A stretch of DNA of 17,619 nt. It comes from Acidobacteria bacterium 37-71-11 (GTDB lineage: Bacteria > Acidobacteriota > Thermoanaerobaculia > Thermoanaerobaculales > Thermoanaerobaculaceae). Where the stretch lies: NCBI GenBank assembly GCA_002279285.1, contig NCBR01000096.1, positions 1 to 17,619 on the forward strand, written 5' to 3'. The notes beneath the pieces are model-generated. The model was not told the origin of the DNA and did no database searches. It worked only from the letters and a program-made list of their open reading frames with translations. Positions within the stretch are counted from its first letter, which is position 1, and each line of letters starts with the position of its first letter. The position numbers were made by a program, and so were the translations under genes. Of this stretch, positions 1-6,779 are shown in pieces.

Positions 1-1329
1 AGCTGGTGGCGGCCTCGCTCCTGCAGGGCGGGGCGGACCGGCCGGCCCGCGTCAGCCTCGAGCGACTGGACGGCACGACCGGCCGCGTCCGCTGGAGCGA
101 GCAGCTCGAGGTCGCTACCGACGACCTCATGTTGCTCGAGGACCGCATCTCGACCGCGCTCGACGACGCCTACCGCGGCATCCCGACCTCGGGCCACCCG
201 GGATCGCGGGACGCGACGCCGGATGCCCTGAGGTCGTACTTGGAGGCGCGGGCCCGGCTCGACTCGGGCAGGACCTCCAAGGGCTACGTCGAGGAGATGG
301 CCTTGCTGCGGCGGGCGATCACCGAGGCGCCGCGGTTTCTCGGGCCGCTGACCCGCCTGGCCGGGATCCACCGCTACCTGTACGAGATGTACCGCAGGCC
401 AGAGGACCTCAGCCGGTGCGAGGCCCTCGTCGCGCGGGCGGTCGAGCTGCCTGGCGCTCGCAACGGGCGAGACGGACCGGGCCCTCGCCGTGGCCAGACG
501 GTGGAGCGCGTCGCGGCCGGGCGACGGCCTGGCGTGGTCAAAGCTCGCCCTGGCGCTCGGCCAGCTGAACCGCTTCCGCCAAGCCGAAACCGCGTTCCGC
601 CGCTCGCTGGCCCTCCTCCCCTCGGCGTCAACCTTCAACGACCTGGCCCAGTTGCGCGAGGCCCATGGCGACTATGCCGGCGCCCGCCAGGCGGTCCGCG
701 AGGCACTCGACCTGTCGCCGGGAAACCTGCAGTGCCTCGGCGCTCTCGCCGAGATCGAGATGTACGCGGGCAACGACGCGGAGGCCGAGAAGCTCTACCG
801 CGACCTCCTCGCCAGGCGGGGCCAGCGCCTCGACCGCATCCACCTCGGCAACTGCCTCTACTACCAGCGCCGCTTCGCGGAGGCGGCCCGCTGTTACCGC
901 GATGCGGCTGACGCAGACCCGACCGACTACCTCGCCATCGCCAACCTGGCGGACACCGAACTCGCGATGGGCGACCCGACCGGCGCGAAGCGTCAGTACG
1001 CCGCAGCGCTGCGGCTGTGCGACGCCGAGTACAGCCAGGGCTCCCGCCGGCGCGCGTTGCTGGAGACGCGGGCGCGCTGCCTGGCCCAGCTCGGGCACGG
1101 GCCGGAGGCGACGCTGGCGATCCAGGAGGCGATCCAGAGGTTCCCCGAGAATCCGAGCACCGAGTTCATGGCGGCTCTGGTCGCGGCGGTGACCGGCGAC
1201 TCGAACGCATGCCTGGCGTGGACCGGCAAGGCGCGGGCGGCGAACGCCCCGACCGTCTGGTTCATCGGGCCGGAGTTCGCCCGCATCGCCACGGACAGGC
1301 GCTTCGCCGCCCTCCTCGCGCCACGCTGA
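1..1329 (+). pseudogene. TPR-repeat protein, 3' portion, frameshifted
   Basis: The gene enters from outside the window, open from base 3. The first part (to about base 450) reads like the segment found after the kinase, cyclase or winged-helix domain of TPR regulators: a pattern of the type 'sequence variant, WSEQLEV, LEDRIS' as in TolB/FlgO-like regions. A frame change of one base near 450 is needed to continue into the frame that runs from about 451 to the stop at 1329. Around the shift the two frames read EALVARAVEL and then LALATGETDRALAVARR, a natural continuation of a TPR helix. The downstream part holds about five TPR-like units (bases 535-1010; alternating LG/A...A...P spacing) and ends in FARIATDRRFAALL, a tail common in such proteins. 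The N-terminal effector domain is not visible, so the activity is unknown. It may be a real pseudogene, a sequencing insertion, or a recoded gene. Confidence 0.75.
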
Positions 1330-1422
1330 CCGACGACGTGCCCCACCCCTCGCCGGCTCGCGCAGCCTCGGTCCGAGTCGCACCCAGCCCGCGCCCCGCA
1401 CGTGGTCGATGGGAGCGCCGAG

Positions 1423-1830
1423 TTACGGCCCGGTGGGCTGGTTGTCGCCGCCCGGATCGGCGTCGGCGACGACAGTCCCGTTGCGGTCGAGCAACCTGAG
1501 GTCATAGGTGAAGTACCCTTCTTCCATCCTGTTGCCCCAAGTCACGAGGTCCGCCAGGTGCGACCCGGCGGCGGCGCCGGCTTGGCCGCCGCCGCGGTGG
1601 ACGCCGCGCGGGCGGAACCCGCCCGTATGGGCGTGCCTCCCGGCGTGTTTGTCGGGTTCGAGATCATGGAACTCGACCACGGCCTGCGTGACTTCCCGCG
1701 GAATGTCGTGGAACTCCCAGCGGATCTCGGCGGGGCCGTCCTCCCAGAAGAGGCGGACCCAGTCCGGGTCGCACGCCACGACGCCGCCCGCCATCGTGAC
1801 CTTGACCACTGCGAACGTACTGCGCGCCAT
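1423..1830 (-). CDS. Small hypothetical protein, 135 aa
   Basis: I do not recognise this protein. The start is the ATG at 1830-1828, chosen over longer upstream extensions because a GGGAGG Shine-Dalgarno sequence lies six bases before it and a -10-like TAGACT lies further upstream. The N-terminal 50 residues (VVKVTMAGGVVACDPDWVRL, then a WEDGPAEIRWEF stretch) and the C-terminal YFTYDLRLLDRNGTVVADADP look like alternating strands of a small beta-sandwich, perhaps cupredoxin-like, separated by a Gly/His/Arg-rich low-complexity stretch around residues 63-90. There is no signal peptide or membrane segment. It faces the broken TPR gene tail to tail and diverges from the acpS unit. Function unknown. 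Confidence 0.7.
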   Translation of the reverse strand: MARSTFAVVKVTMAGGVVACDPDWVRLFWEDGPAEIRWEFHDIPREVTQAVVEFHDLEPDKHAGRHAHTGGFRPRGVHRGGGQAGAAAGSHLADLVTWGNRMEEGYFTYDLRLLDRNGTVVADADPGGDNQPTGP

Positions 1831-1868
1831 GTCGCCTCCCGCGCCCCGGTTCAGGCCGACGCCACAGT

Positions 1869-1874
1869 AGTCTA
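1869..1874 (-). promoter_or_regulatory. Candidate -10 element for the 135-aa protein
   Basis: On the minus strand this reads TAGACT. It would give a start of transcription near 1862 and a leader of about 30 bases carrying the GGGAGG ribosome binding site. No good -35 is seen at 16-18 bases. The same hexamer occurs before the gene at 8471. Confidence 0.4.
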
Positions 1875-1898
1875 CGCTGGCCGCCGCGACGCACCGTG

Positions 1899-1927
1899 GT
1901 GACAGCAGGCGCATCAGCACCTAGAAT
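1899..1927 (+). promoter_or_regulatory. Sigma-70-type promoter, apparently leaderless
   Basis: GTGACA (1899-1904), a 17-base spacer, then TAGAAT (1922-1927). The GTG start codon of the following gene is at 1934, only six bases after the -10, so transcription should begin at or next to the start codon. No Shine-Dalgarno sequence fits in between. Confidence 0.55.
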
Positions 1928-1933
1928 CCCCCT

Positions 1934-2182
1934 GTGCCACACCGCAACCCGCTCCGGGCGACGCTCGTCCTCGCGGCCGCCGTCTACCTCACGGCCGCCG
2001 GGTGGTTCTTCGTGCTGGCGCCGTGGAGCAGCTTTTGGGCGATCAGGATCGTCCCTGCCGCGCCGTTCTGGCTGATGGCGTGGCTCGACAACCCCGCGGT
2101 GCGGGGGGCGATCTCGGGGTTCGGTATCGTCCACTTCGGGGCGGCGTGGTCGTGGCTCGACAGCGCCGCGGGGAACGCATGA
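1934..2182 (+). CDS. Small hydrophobic membrane protein, 82 aa
   Basis: I do not recognise this protein. It begins at a GTG with no ribosome binding site but directly after a near-consensus promoter. After a short basic N-terminus (MPHRNPLR) it has a clear membrane helix (residues about 9-29) and one or two further hydrophobic stretches rich in Trp and Phe (about 35-50 and 58-75), so it is probably an inner-membrane protein with two or three spans. Its stop overlaps the acpS start (ATGA), implying translational coupling. Such small proteins next to acpS have no standard role I can name; the coding case rests on the promoter, the coupling and the membrane pattern rather than on homology. Confidence 0.6.
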   Translation: MPHRNPLRATLVLAAAVYLTAAGWFFVLAPWSSFWAIRIVPAAPFWLMAWLDNPAVRGAISGFGIVHFGAAWSWLDSAAGNA

Positions 2183-2544
2183 TCGTCGGCGTCGGCCTCG
2201 ACCTGGTCGGCGTCGAGCGGGTTGCGGCGATCCTCGCCCGCCACGGCGGACGCTTGCTCGAGCGTTGCTTCGCCGCCGGCGAGGCGGCACGGCCTGGGGA
2301 TGCCGAGCACGTTGCCGGCCTGCTGGCGGCCAAGGAGGCGACGTTCAAGGCGCTCGGCACCGGCTGGGGCAACGGCGTCGGCTGGCGCGACGCGGTCGTC
2401 GAGCGCACCGCCTCAGGCGCGCCGCGCCTGCTTCTCGTCGGCGGCGCCGCCGCGCGCGCCGCCGCCCTCGGCGTCCGCACCGCCCACCTCTCGATCACGC
2501 ACGCCGCCGGCGTCGCCGTCGCCGTCGTGATCCTCGAAGCGTAG
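2179..2544 (+). CDS. acpS: Holo-[acyl-carrier-protein] synthase
   Basis: AcpS transfers the 4'-phosphopantetheine arm of coenzyme A to a serine of apo-acyl carrier protein, activating it for fatty acid synthesis in the cytoplasm. At 121 residues it has the normal length of the family. The N-terminal IVGVGLDLVGVERV matches the family signature with the magnesium-binding Asp8, and LAAKEATFKALGTG holds the second acidic ligand Glu53 and the substrate-binding Lys region; the C-terminal HLSITHAAGVAVAVVILE is the final conserved block. The start overlaps the stop of the small membrane protein upstream by four bases, with GGGGAA a few bases before. The gene is the last of its transcription unit; the repeat element begins four bases after the stop. 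Confidence 0.93.
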   Translation: MIVGVGLDLVGVERVAAILARHGGRLLERCFAAGEAARPGDAEHVAGLLAAKEATFKALGTGWGNGVGWRDAVVERTASGAPRLLLVGGAAARAAALGVRTAHLSITHAAGVAVAVVILEA

Positions 2545-2604
2545 AGACCGGGCACCGCAAAGACGTGGATCGTGGGTCGAGCCGGCGGCGCCGCGGGAGC
2601 GATC

Positions 2605-2688
2605 GTGGGTCGTGGATCGTGGGTCGTGGATCGTGGGTCGTGGGTCGTGGATCGTGGGTCGTGGGTCGTGGATCGTGGGTCGTGGGTC
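2605..2688 (+). repeat. Heptanucleotide tandem array, 12 units
   Basis: Twelve perfect-length seven-base units, each GTGGGTC (G) or GTGGATC (A), in the order G A G A G G A G G A G G. Two more units (A, G) stand at 2565-2578 before a 22-base interruption. The phrase GTGGGTCGAGCCGGC occurs at both 2572 and 2682, so the start of the element seems to have been partly duplicated. The form recalls the short tandemly repeated heptamers (STRR) known from cyanobacteria. Confidence 0.9.
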
Positions 2689-2693
2689 GAGCC

Positions 2694-2721
2694 GGCTGCG
2701 CCGGCCGCAGGCCGCGCAGCC
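2694..2721 (+). repeat. GC-rich hairpin inside repeat copy A
   Basis: The left arm 2694-2706 pairs with the right arm 2710-2721: eight pairs, one bulged C, four more pairs, and a GCA loop. Copy B keeps the sequence except one base (T to C at the equivalent of 2697), which makes a C/A mismatch. No T-tract follows, so it is not a canonical intrinsic terminator. Confidence 0.55.
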
Positions 2722-2841
2722 CCGAGCGCCTCCCTCGAAGACGATCACCCCACCGAAGGCAGGGCCTCGCCACTCGCGGCGTGCAGCCGCGCCGCCGCCG
2801 TTGGGCCTATGGCAAGGCGCGCGACCCCCGCCGCACCGGAG

Positions 2842-2858
2842 TGTGGCCGGAGGCCATA
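2842..2858 (+). repeat. Covarying hairpin, repeat copy A
   Basis: Seven-base-pair stem with a GGA loop (arms 2842-2848 and 2852-2858, one G.T pair at 2843/2857). The equivalent in copy B is at 17582-17598 and keeps all pairs through compensatory changes. Confidence 0.65.
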
Positions 2859-2938
2859 TGAGGATGCGCGCGGGGCGAGCGCAACGCAGCCAGAGGTCCG
2901 ACGCCGGCGGCGCCAGGAGCGGGAACCTCCCCAATCTA

Positions 2939-2944
2939 TATACT
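2939..2944 (+). promoter_or_regulatory. Candidate -10 element of the response regulator
   Basis: TATACT within an AT-rich island (2932-2951) that stands out in this GC-rich window. The ATG at 2952 follows after seven bases, and there is no Shine-Dalgarno sequence, which suggests a leaderless message. No -35 match is visible at normal spacing. Confidence 0.5.
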
Positions 2945-2951
2945 GTGTTTC

Positions 2952-3320
2952 ATGGCGCGGGTGCTGATCGTTGACGACGAGCCCTACATCCTCCGCATCC
3001 TGGCGTTCAAGCTGCGGCGCGCCGGCCACGTCGCTCTCGAGGCCGCCAACGCCACCGAGGCGCTGGCGATCCTGGAAGCGGGTGCGGTCCAGTGCCTGAT
3101 CCTTGACGTCTCGCTCGGCCCCCCGATCACCGGCTTCCAGCTCGCCGAGCGGCTGCGCGACGACCCGCGCCACTGCCGCACGCCGGTGGTGTTCCTCACC
3201 GCCCACGGCCTCGCGGCCGAGGTGCGGCGCGGGCGGGAGCTGGGCGCGGCGGCCTACATCACCAAGCCGTTCTCACTCCAACAGGTGCTCGAAGAAGTCG
3301 GTCGCCTCGTCCCGGCTTGA
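2952..3320 (+). CDS. Single-domain response regulator (CheY-like receiver)
   Basis: A 122-residue protein consisting only of a receiver domain. The acidic pocket Asp8-Asp9-Glu10 (VLIVDDE), the phospho-acceptor Asp52 (CLILDVSLG), Thr83 (VVFLTAHG) and Lys105 (AYITKPFS) are all in place, so it should be phosphorylated by a histidine kinase. There is no DNA-binding or enzymatic output domain, so it would act by protein contact, as CheY or Spo0F do. No kinase or partner is encoded nearby, so the signal is unknown. The gene starts directly after a -10-like TATACT. Its stop codon lies inside the -35 of the ileS promoter. The GPPITG stretch after Asp52 is slightly longer than usual. Confidence 0.92.
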   Translation: MARVLIVDDEPYILRILAFKLRRAGHVALEAANATEALAILEAGAVQCLILDVSLGPPITGFQLAERLRDDPRHCRTPVVFLTAHGLAAEVRRGRELGAAAYITKPFSLQQVLEEVGRLVPA

Positions 3321-3345
3321 CGGGACAGGACATCGTGCGTAGGGT
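3317..3345 (+). promoter_or_regulatory. Sigma-70-type promoter of the ileS cluster
   Basis: TTGACG (3317-3322), a 17-base spacer, then TAGGGT (3340-3345). The -35 overlaps the stop codon of the response regulator. Transcription would begin near 3352, downstream of the in-frame ATG at 3349, which supports the ileS start at 3397 and a leader of about 45 bases. Confidence 0.5.
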
Positions 3346-3396
3346 TGGATGTTTCGCGCCGCGGCTGCCCTCGGCGCGGACGCGAAGGGGCATGGC

Positions 3397-6276
3397 ATGT
3401 ACAAGGAAACGCTGAACCTCCCCGCGACCCAGTTCCCGATGCGCGCGGATGCCGCGCGCCGCGAGCCGGAGCGGTTGCAGCGGTGGGAGAACGACGATCT
3501 CTACGGCCGTCTGCGCGCGGCGCGCGCCGGCGCGCCTCGCTTCCTCCTCCACGACGGCCCTCCCTACGCCAACGAGCACATCCACCTCGGGACGGCGTTC
3601 AACAAGATCCTCAAGGACTTCGTCGTGCGCTCGCGCGCCATGCTCGGGTACGACGCCCCGTTCGTCCCGGGCTGGGATTGCCACGGTCTCCCCATCGAGC
3701 AGAAGGTCGACCGCGAGCTGGGCGGCCGCAAGCTCGCGATGACCGACCTGGAGGTGCGCGCCGCGTGCCGCGACTACGCGGAGCGCTTCGTCGCCGTGCA
3801 GCGCGAGGAGTTCCGCCGCCTCGGCGGGATCGGCACCTGGTACCAGCCGTACCTCACCATGGCGCCGCGCTACGAGGCCGACATCGCCGCCGCCCTCGGC
3901 AGGGTCGTCGAGCAGGGGCTGCTCTACCGCGAGCGCAAGGCGATCCGCTGGTGCTGGCAGTGCAAGACGGCGCTCGCCGAGGCGGAACTCGAATACGCGC
4001 CCCGCCGCGACCCCGAGATCACCGTCGCGTTCCCCGCTGCCGATCCGGCCGCTGTGCGTGCGGCGTTCGGCGCATCCGGCCGGGACGATGTCGCATTCGC
4101 GATCTGGACGACGACGCCGTGGACGATCCCGTCCAACCTCGCGATCGCGGTGCACCCCGATGCCGAGTACGTGCTCGTCGACACCGAGCGTGGCGGGCTG
4201 GTGATGGCGACGGCGCTCGCCCCTGCGGTGCTCGCCGCCGCCAAACTGCACGGGGCCGAGGCCGGCCGCGCCAAGGGGGCCGCGCTCCTCGGCCTGGCGT
4301 ATCGCCACCCGCTCGCGCCCGCCTGGCGCGCCGCCCTGCCCGAGGGCGCCAAGGCGTTCGTCATCGTCGCGGCCGACTACGTCACCCTCGACACCGGCAC
4401 CGGCCTGGTGCATACCGCGCCCGGCCACGGCGAGGACGACTTCCGCACCGGCAAGGTCGAGGGGATCCCGATCGTCTCGCCGCTCGACGACGCGGGCCGC
4501 TACACCTCCGACGTGGCCGCTCTCACCGGCGTGCACGTCTTCGACGCCAACCCGCGGGTCACCGAAGCGCTGGCAGGCGCCGGCGCGCTCCTCGCCGCAG
4601 GCACGGGCGAGCACGAGTACCCGCACTGCTGGCGCTGCCACAACCCCGTCATCTTCCGCGCGACCGAGCAGTACTTCATCGCGCTCACCCCCGGCGCCGC
4701 CCCGCACGCGCGGATCGATCTGCGGCAGCGCGCCCTCGAGGAAATCGACAAGGTGTCGTGGCTGCCGCAGTGGGGGCAGGCCCGCATCCGTGGGATGGTC
4801 GAGAACCGGTTCGAGTGGTGCGTGTCGCGGCAGCGCCGCTGGGGCTCGCCGATCACGGTGCTCGTCTGCGCCAACGAGTCGTGCAAGTCGGTGTGGCCGG
4901 ACGGCGTGGACGGCGAGGCGACGCGCGCCTTCTTTGGCCGCGTCGAGGAGCTGTTCGCCGCCGAGGGCGCGGACGCGTGGTACGCGCGCCCGGTGTCCGA
5001 CTTCGCGCCCGCCGGCCTGGCGTGCCCCAAGTGCGGCGGCACGGCGTGGGAGAAGGAGCGCGACATCCTCGACGTCTGGTTCGACTCGGGCGCGTCGCAC
5101 CTCGCCGTGTGCGACAACGGGCGGTTCCCGGGGATGTCCTGGCCCGCGGACCTCTACCTCGAGGCGCACGATCAGTACCGCGGCTGGTTCCAGTCGTCGC
5201 TCCTCGTCGGCGTGGTGACCCACGACGCGGCGCCTTACCGCAGCGTGCTGGTGCACGGCCACGTCCTCGACGCCGAGGGGAAGAAGATGTCGAAGTCGCT
5301 CGGCAACGCCGTTTCGCCGCTCGACGTGACCGCGAAGTTCGGCGCCGACGTGCTGCGGCTCTGGGCCTGTTCGGTGGATTTCCGCGAGGACATGCCGTTC
5401 TCCGAGGAGAGCATGACTCGCGCCGCCGACGCGTACCGCAAGATCCGCAACACGCTGCGTTTCCTGCTCTCGAACCTCGGCGGCTTCGACCCGGCGCGCG
5501 ACGCCGTGCCGCTGTCCGAGTTGCGGCCGCTCGACGCGCACGTCCTCAGGCGCGGCAAGGTCCTCGCACGGCGCGTCCGCGACGCCTGGGAGGCGTACGA
5601 GTTCCACGCCGTCTACCACGCGCTGATCAACTTCTGCGCCGTGGACCTCTCGGCCGTCTACCTCGACGTCATCAAGGACCGGCTGTACTGCTCCCACCCC
5701 GCCTCGCTCGAGCGCCGCTCCGCCCAGACCGTCCTTCACCGCCTCGCCCGCATGCTCACGACGGTGATGGCGCCGGCGCTCGCCTTCACGTCCGACGAGG
5801 CGTGGGAGCACCTCCCCGGCGAGCGCGCCGGCGCGGTGCTGCTCGAGACGTTCGACCTGATCGACGACGCGGCGGACGAGCCCGAGGCCGACGCCCGCTT
5901 CGCCCGGCTGCTCGCGTTCCGCGAGGAGGTCAACAAGGAGCTCGAGGTCCACCGCCAACAGGGCACGTTCGGCAAGTCGCTGGAGGCCGCACTGCGGCTC
6001 GGCGGCGACCGCGCCGCGCTCGATCGGGATCTGGCGGCGACCCGCGCCACGATCGAGGAGCTGTGCATCGTTTCCCAGGTCGCGGACGCCGGCGACGGCG
6101 AGGCGCCGCAGGCCTCGCTCGCGTACCCCGGCCTCACGTTCGGCGTGCGCAAGGCGGACGGCGCGCCGTGCCCGCGCTGTTGGCAGCTGCTCCCCAAGAG
6201 CGGCCACCCGGACCACCCCGACCTGTGCGCGCGCTGCCTGGAGGTCGTGCTGGCCCTGACGAAGGAGAAGGCGTGA
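3397..6276 (+). CDS. ileS: Isoleucyl-tRNA synthetase, bacterial type
   Basis: Class I aminoacyl-tRNA synthetase that charges tRNA-Ile in the cytoplasm and edits misactivated valine. The start at 3397 is preferred over the in-frame ATG at 3349 because it gives the usual N-terminus MYKETLNLPATQFPMR and has AAGGGG six bases upstream. The product is 959 residues, normal for the family. Visible are the HIGH-type motif HIHLG (61-65), the CP1 editing domain with TTTPWTIPSN and GLVHTAPGHGEDDF, the DILDVWFDSG block, KMSKS (630-634), the anticodon-binding helical region, and a C-terminal zinc finger with Cys925, Cys928, Cys944 and Cys947. The last base of its stop codon is the first base of the lspA start, so the two are translationally coupled. 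Confidence 0.97.
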   Translation: MYKETLNLPATQFPMRADAARREPERLQRWENDDLYGRLRAARAGAPRFLLHDGPPYANEHIHLGTAFNKILKDFVVRSRAMLGYDAPFVPGWDCHGLPIEQKVDRELGGRKLAMTDLEVRAACRDYAERFVAVQREEFRRLGGIGTWYQPYLTMAPRYEADIAAALGRVVEQGLLYRERKAIRWCWQCKTALAEAELEYAPRRDPEITVAFPAADPAAVRAAFGASGRDDVAFAIWTTTPWTIPSNLAIAVHPDAEYVLVDTERGGLVMATALAPAVLAAAKLHGAEAGRAKGAALLGLAYRHPLAPAWRAALPEGAKAFVIVAADYVTLDTGTGLVHTAPGHGEDDFRTGKVEGIPIVSPLDDAGRYTSDVAALTGVHVFDANPRVTEALAGAGALLAAGTGEHEYPHCWRCHNPVIFRATEQYFIALTPGAAPHARIDLRQRALEEIDKVSWLPQWGQARIRGMVENRFEWCVSRQRRWGSPITVLVCANESCKSVWPDGVDGEATRAFFGRVEELFAAEGADAWYARPVSDFAPAGLACPKCGGTAWEKERDILDVWFDSGASHLAVCDNGRFPGMSWPADLYLEAHDQYRGWFQSSLLVGVVTHDAAPYRSVLVHGHVLDAEGKKMSKSLGNAVSPLDVTAKFGADVLRLWACSVDFREDMPFSEESMTRAADAYRKIRNTLRFLLSNLGGFDPARDAVPLSELRPLDAHVLRRGKVLARRVRDAWEAYEFHAVYHALINFCAVDLSAVYLDVIKDRLYCSHPASLERRSAQTVLHRLARMLTTVMAPALAFTSDEAWEHLPGERAGAVLLETFDLIDDAADEPEADARFARLLAFREEVNKELEVHRQQGTFGKSLEAALRLGGDRAALDRDLAATRATIEELCIVSQVADAGDGEAPQASLAYPGLTFGVRKADGAPCPRCWQLLPKSGHPDHPDLCARCLEVVLALTKEKA

Positions 6277-6779
6277 TGCGGCTCCCGCACGCGCTCGGGG
6301 TTGCCGCGGGGGTCGTGCTCGCCGATCAGGCCACCAAGGCGTGGATCGTGGCGACGGTCCCGTACGGTAGCGAGACCGGGGTGATCCCGGGGCTGTTCCG
6401 CCTGGTGCACTCGCGCAACCGGGGCATCGCGTTCGGCTTCTTCGGCGCGTCGGGTCCGGCCGTTCAACTCGGCCTGCTCGCCGTCGTCGCCGCGATCGTC
6501 GCGTTCGTCGGCTGGCAGCTGCTGCGGACCGACGGCAACGGCCTGGCGGGTGCCGGCCTCGCCCTGGTGCTCGGCGGTGCCGTCGGCAACATCCTCGACC
6601 GCATCTTCCGCGGCGAGGTCGTGGACTTCCTCGACTTCTTTCTGACCATCGGGGGGCGCGAACACCACTGGTTCGCGTTCAACCTGGCCGACTCGGCGAT
6701 CTCGGTGGGCGCGGCGTGCGTGATCCTGTCGGAGATCGTCACCCAGGTGAGGAGCAAGCGTGCATCCCGTCCTGATTGA
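6276..6779 (+). CDS. lspA: Signal peptidase II (lipoprotein signal peptidase)
   Basis: Inner-membrane aspartyl protease that removes the signal peptide from diacylglyceryl-prolipoproteins, the step after Lgt. The 167-residue protein has four hydrophobic segments and the family motifs: DQATKAWI near residue 17, NRGIAFGFF at 48-56, GNILDRIFRGEVVDFLDF with catalytic Asp117, and FNLADSAISVG with catalytic Asp139. The start overlaps the ileS stop by one base, and GAAGGAG precedes it. The 3' end overlaps the start of lgt by 20 bases, so the two lipoprotein enzymes are tightly linked. Confidence 0.96.
   Translation: MRLPHALGVAAGVVLADQATKAWIVATVPYGSETGVIPGLFRLVHSRNRGIAFGFFGASGPAVQLGLLAVVAAIVAFVGWQLLRTDGNGLAGAGLALVLGGAVGNILDRIFRGEVVDFLDFFLTIGGREHHWFAFNLADSAISVGAACVILSEIVTQVRSKRASRPD

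Larger units (their letters stand above)
2548..2880 (+). repeat. Dispersed composite repeat, copy A
   Basis: This non-coding stretch between acpS and the response regulator has a second copy at 17384 to the window end. In order it holds: a short flank (2548-2564, 14 of 17 bases shared with 17384-17400); two heptamers (2565-2578) and a GC-rich spacer; an array of 12 heptamers (2605-2688); and a conserved module from 2689. Identical blocks are 2698-2720 (= 17438-17460), 2731-2744 (= 17471-17484) and 2785-2807 (= 17526-17548), at offsets of 14740, 14740 and 14741, so the copies align almost without gaps. Similarity ends with a hairpin at 2842-2858 and fades near 2880. ORFs across it are artefacts. 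The remaining bases to 2951 hold only the promoter of the next gene. Confidence 0.85.

Noticed and set aside
1330..1422. Further copy of the repeat module, suggested by CTCGCGCAGCC
   Set aside because: Only about ten bases match and neither the heptamers nor the other blocks are present.
2605..2688. CRISPR array
   Set aside because: Units are seven bases with no spacers, and there are no cas genes nearby.
2572..2967. Open frames through the heptamer array encoding RGSWVVD-type repeats, and DPRPTTHD-type repeats on the other strand
   Set aside because: A seven-base unit without stops is open in all frames with a 21-base protein period. There is no start signal, and the second repeat copy does not keep a common peptide.
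3349..3396. Upstream ATG of ileS giving 16 more residues
   Set aside because: The predicted transcription start is downstream of it, the extra residues are not family-like, and a good ribosome binding site precedes 3397.
3259..6216. 985-residue open frame opposite ileS
   Set aside because: It is the antisense shadow of a well-supported ileS in GC-rich DNA and has biased Arg/Gly/Val composition.
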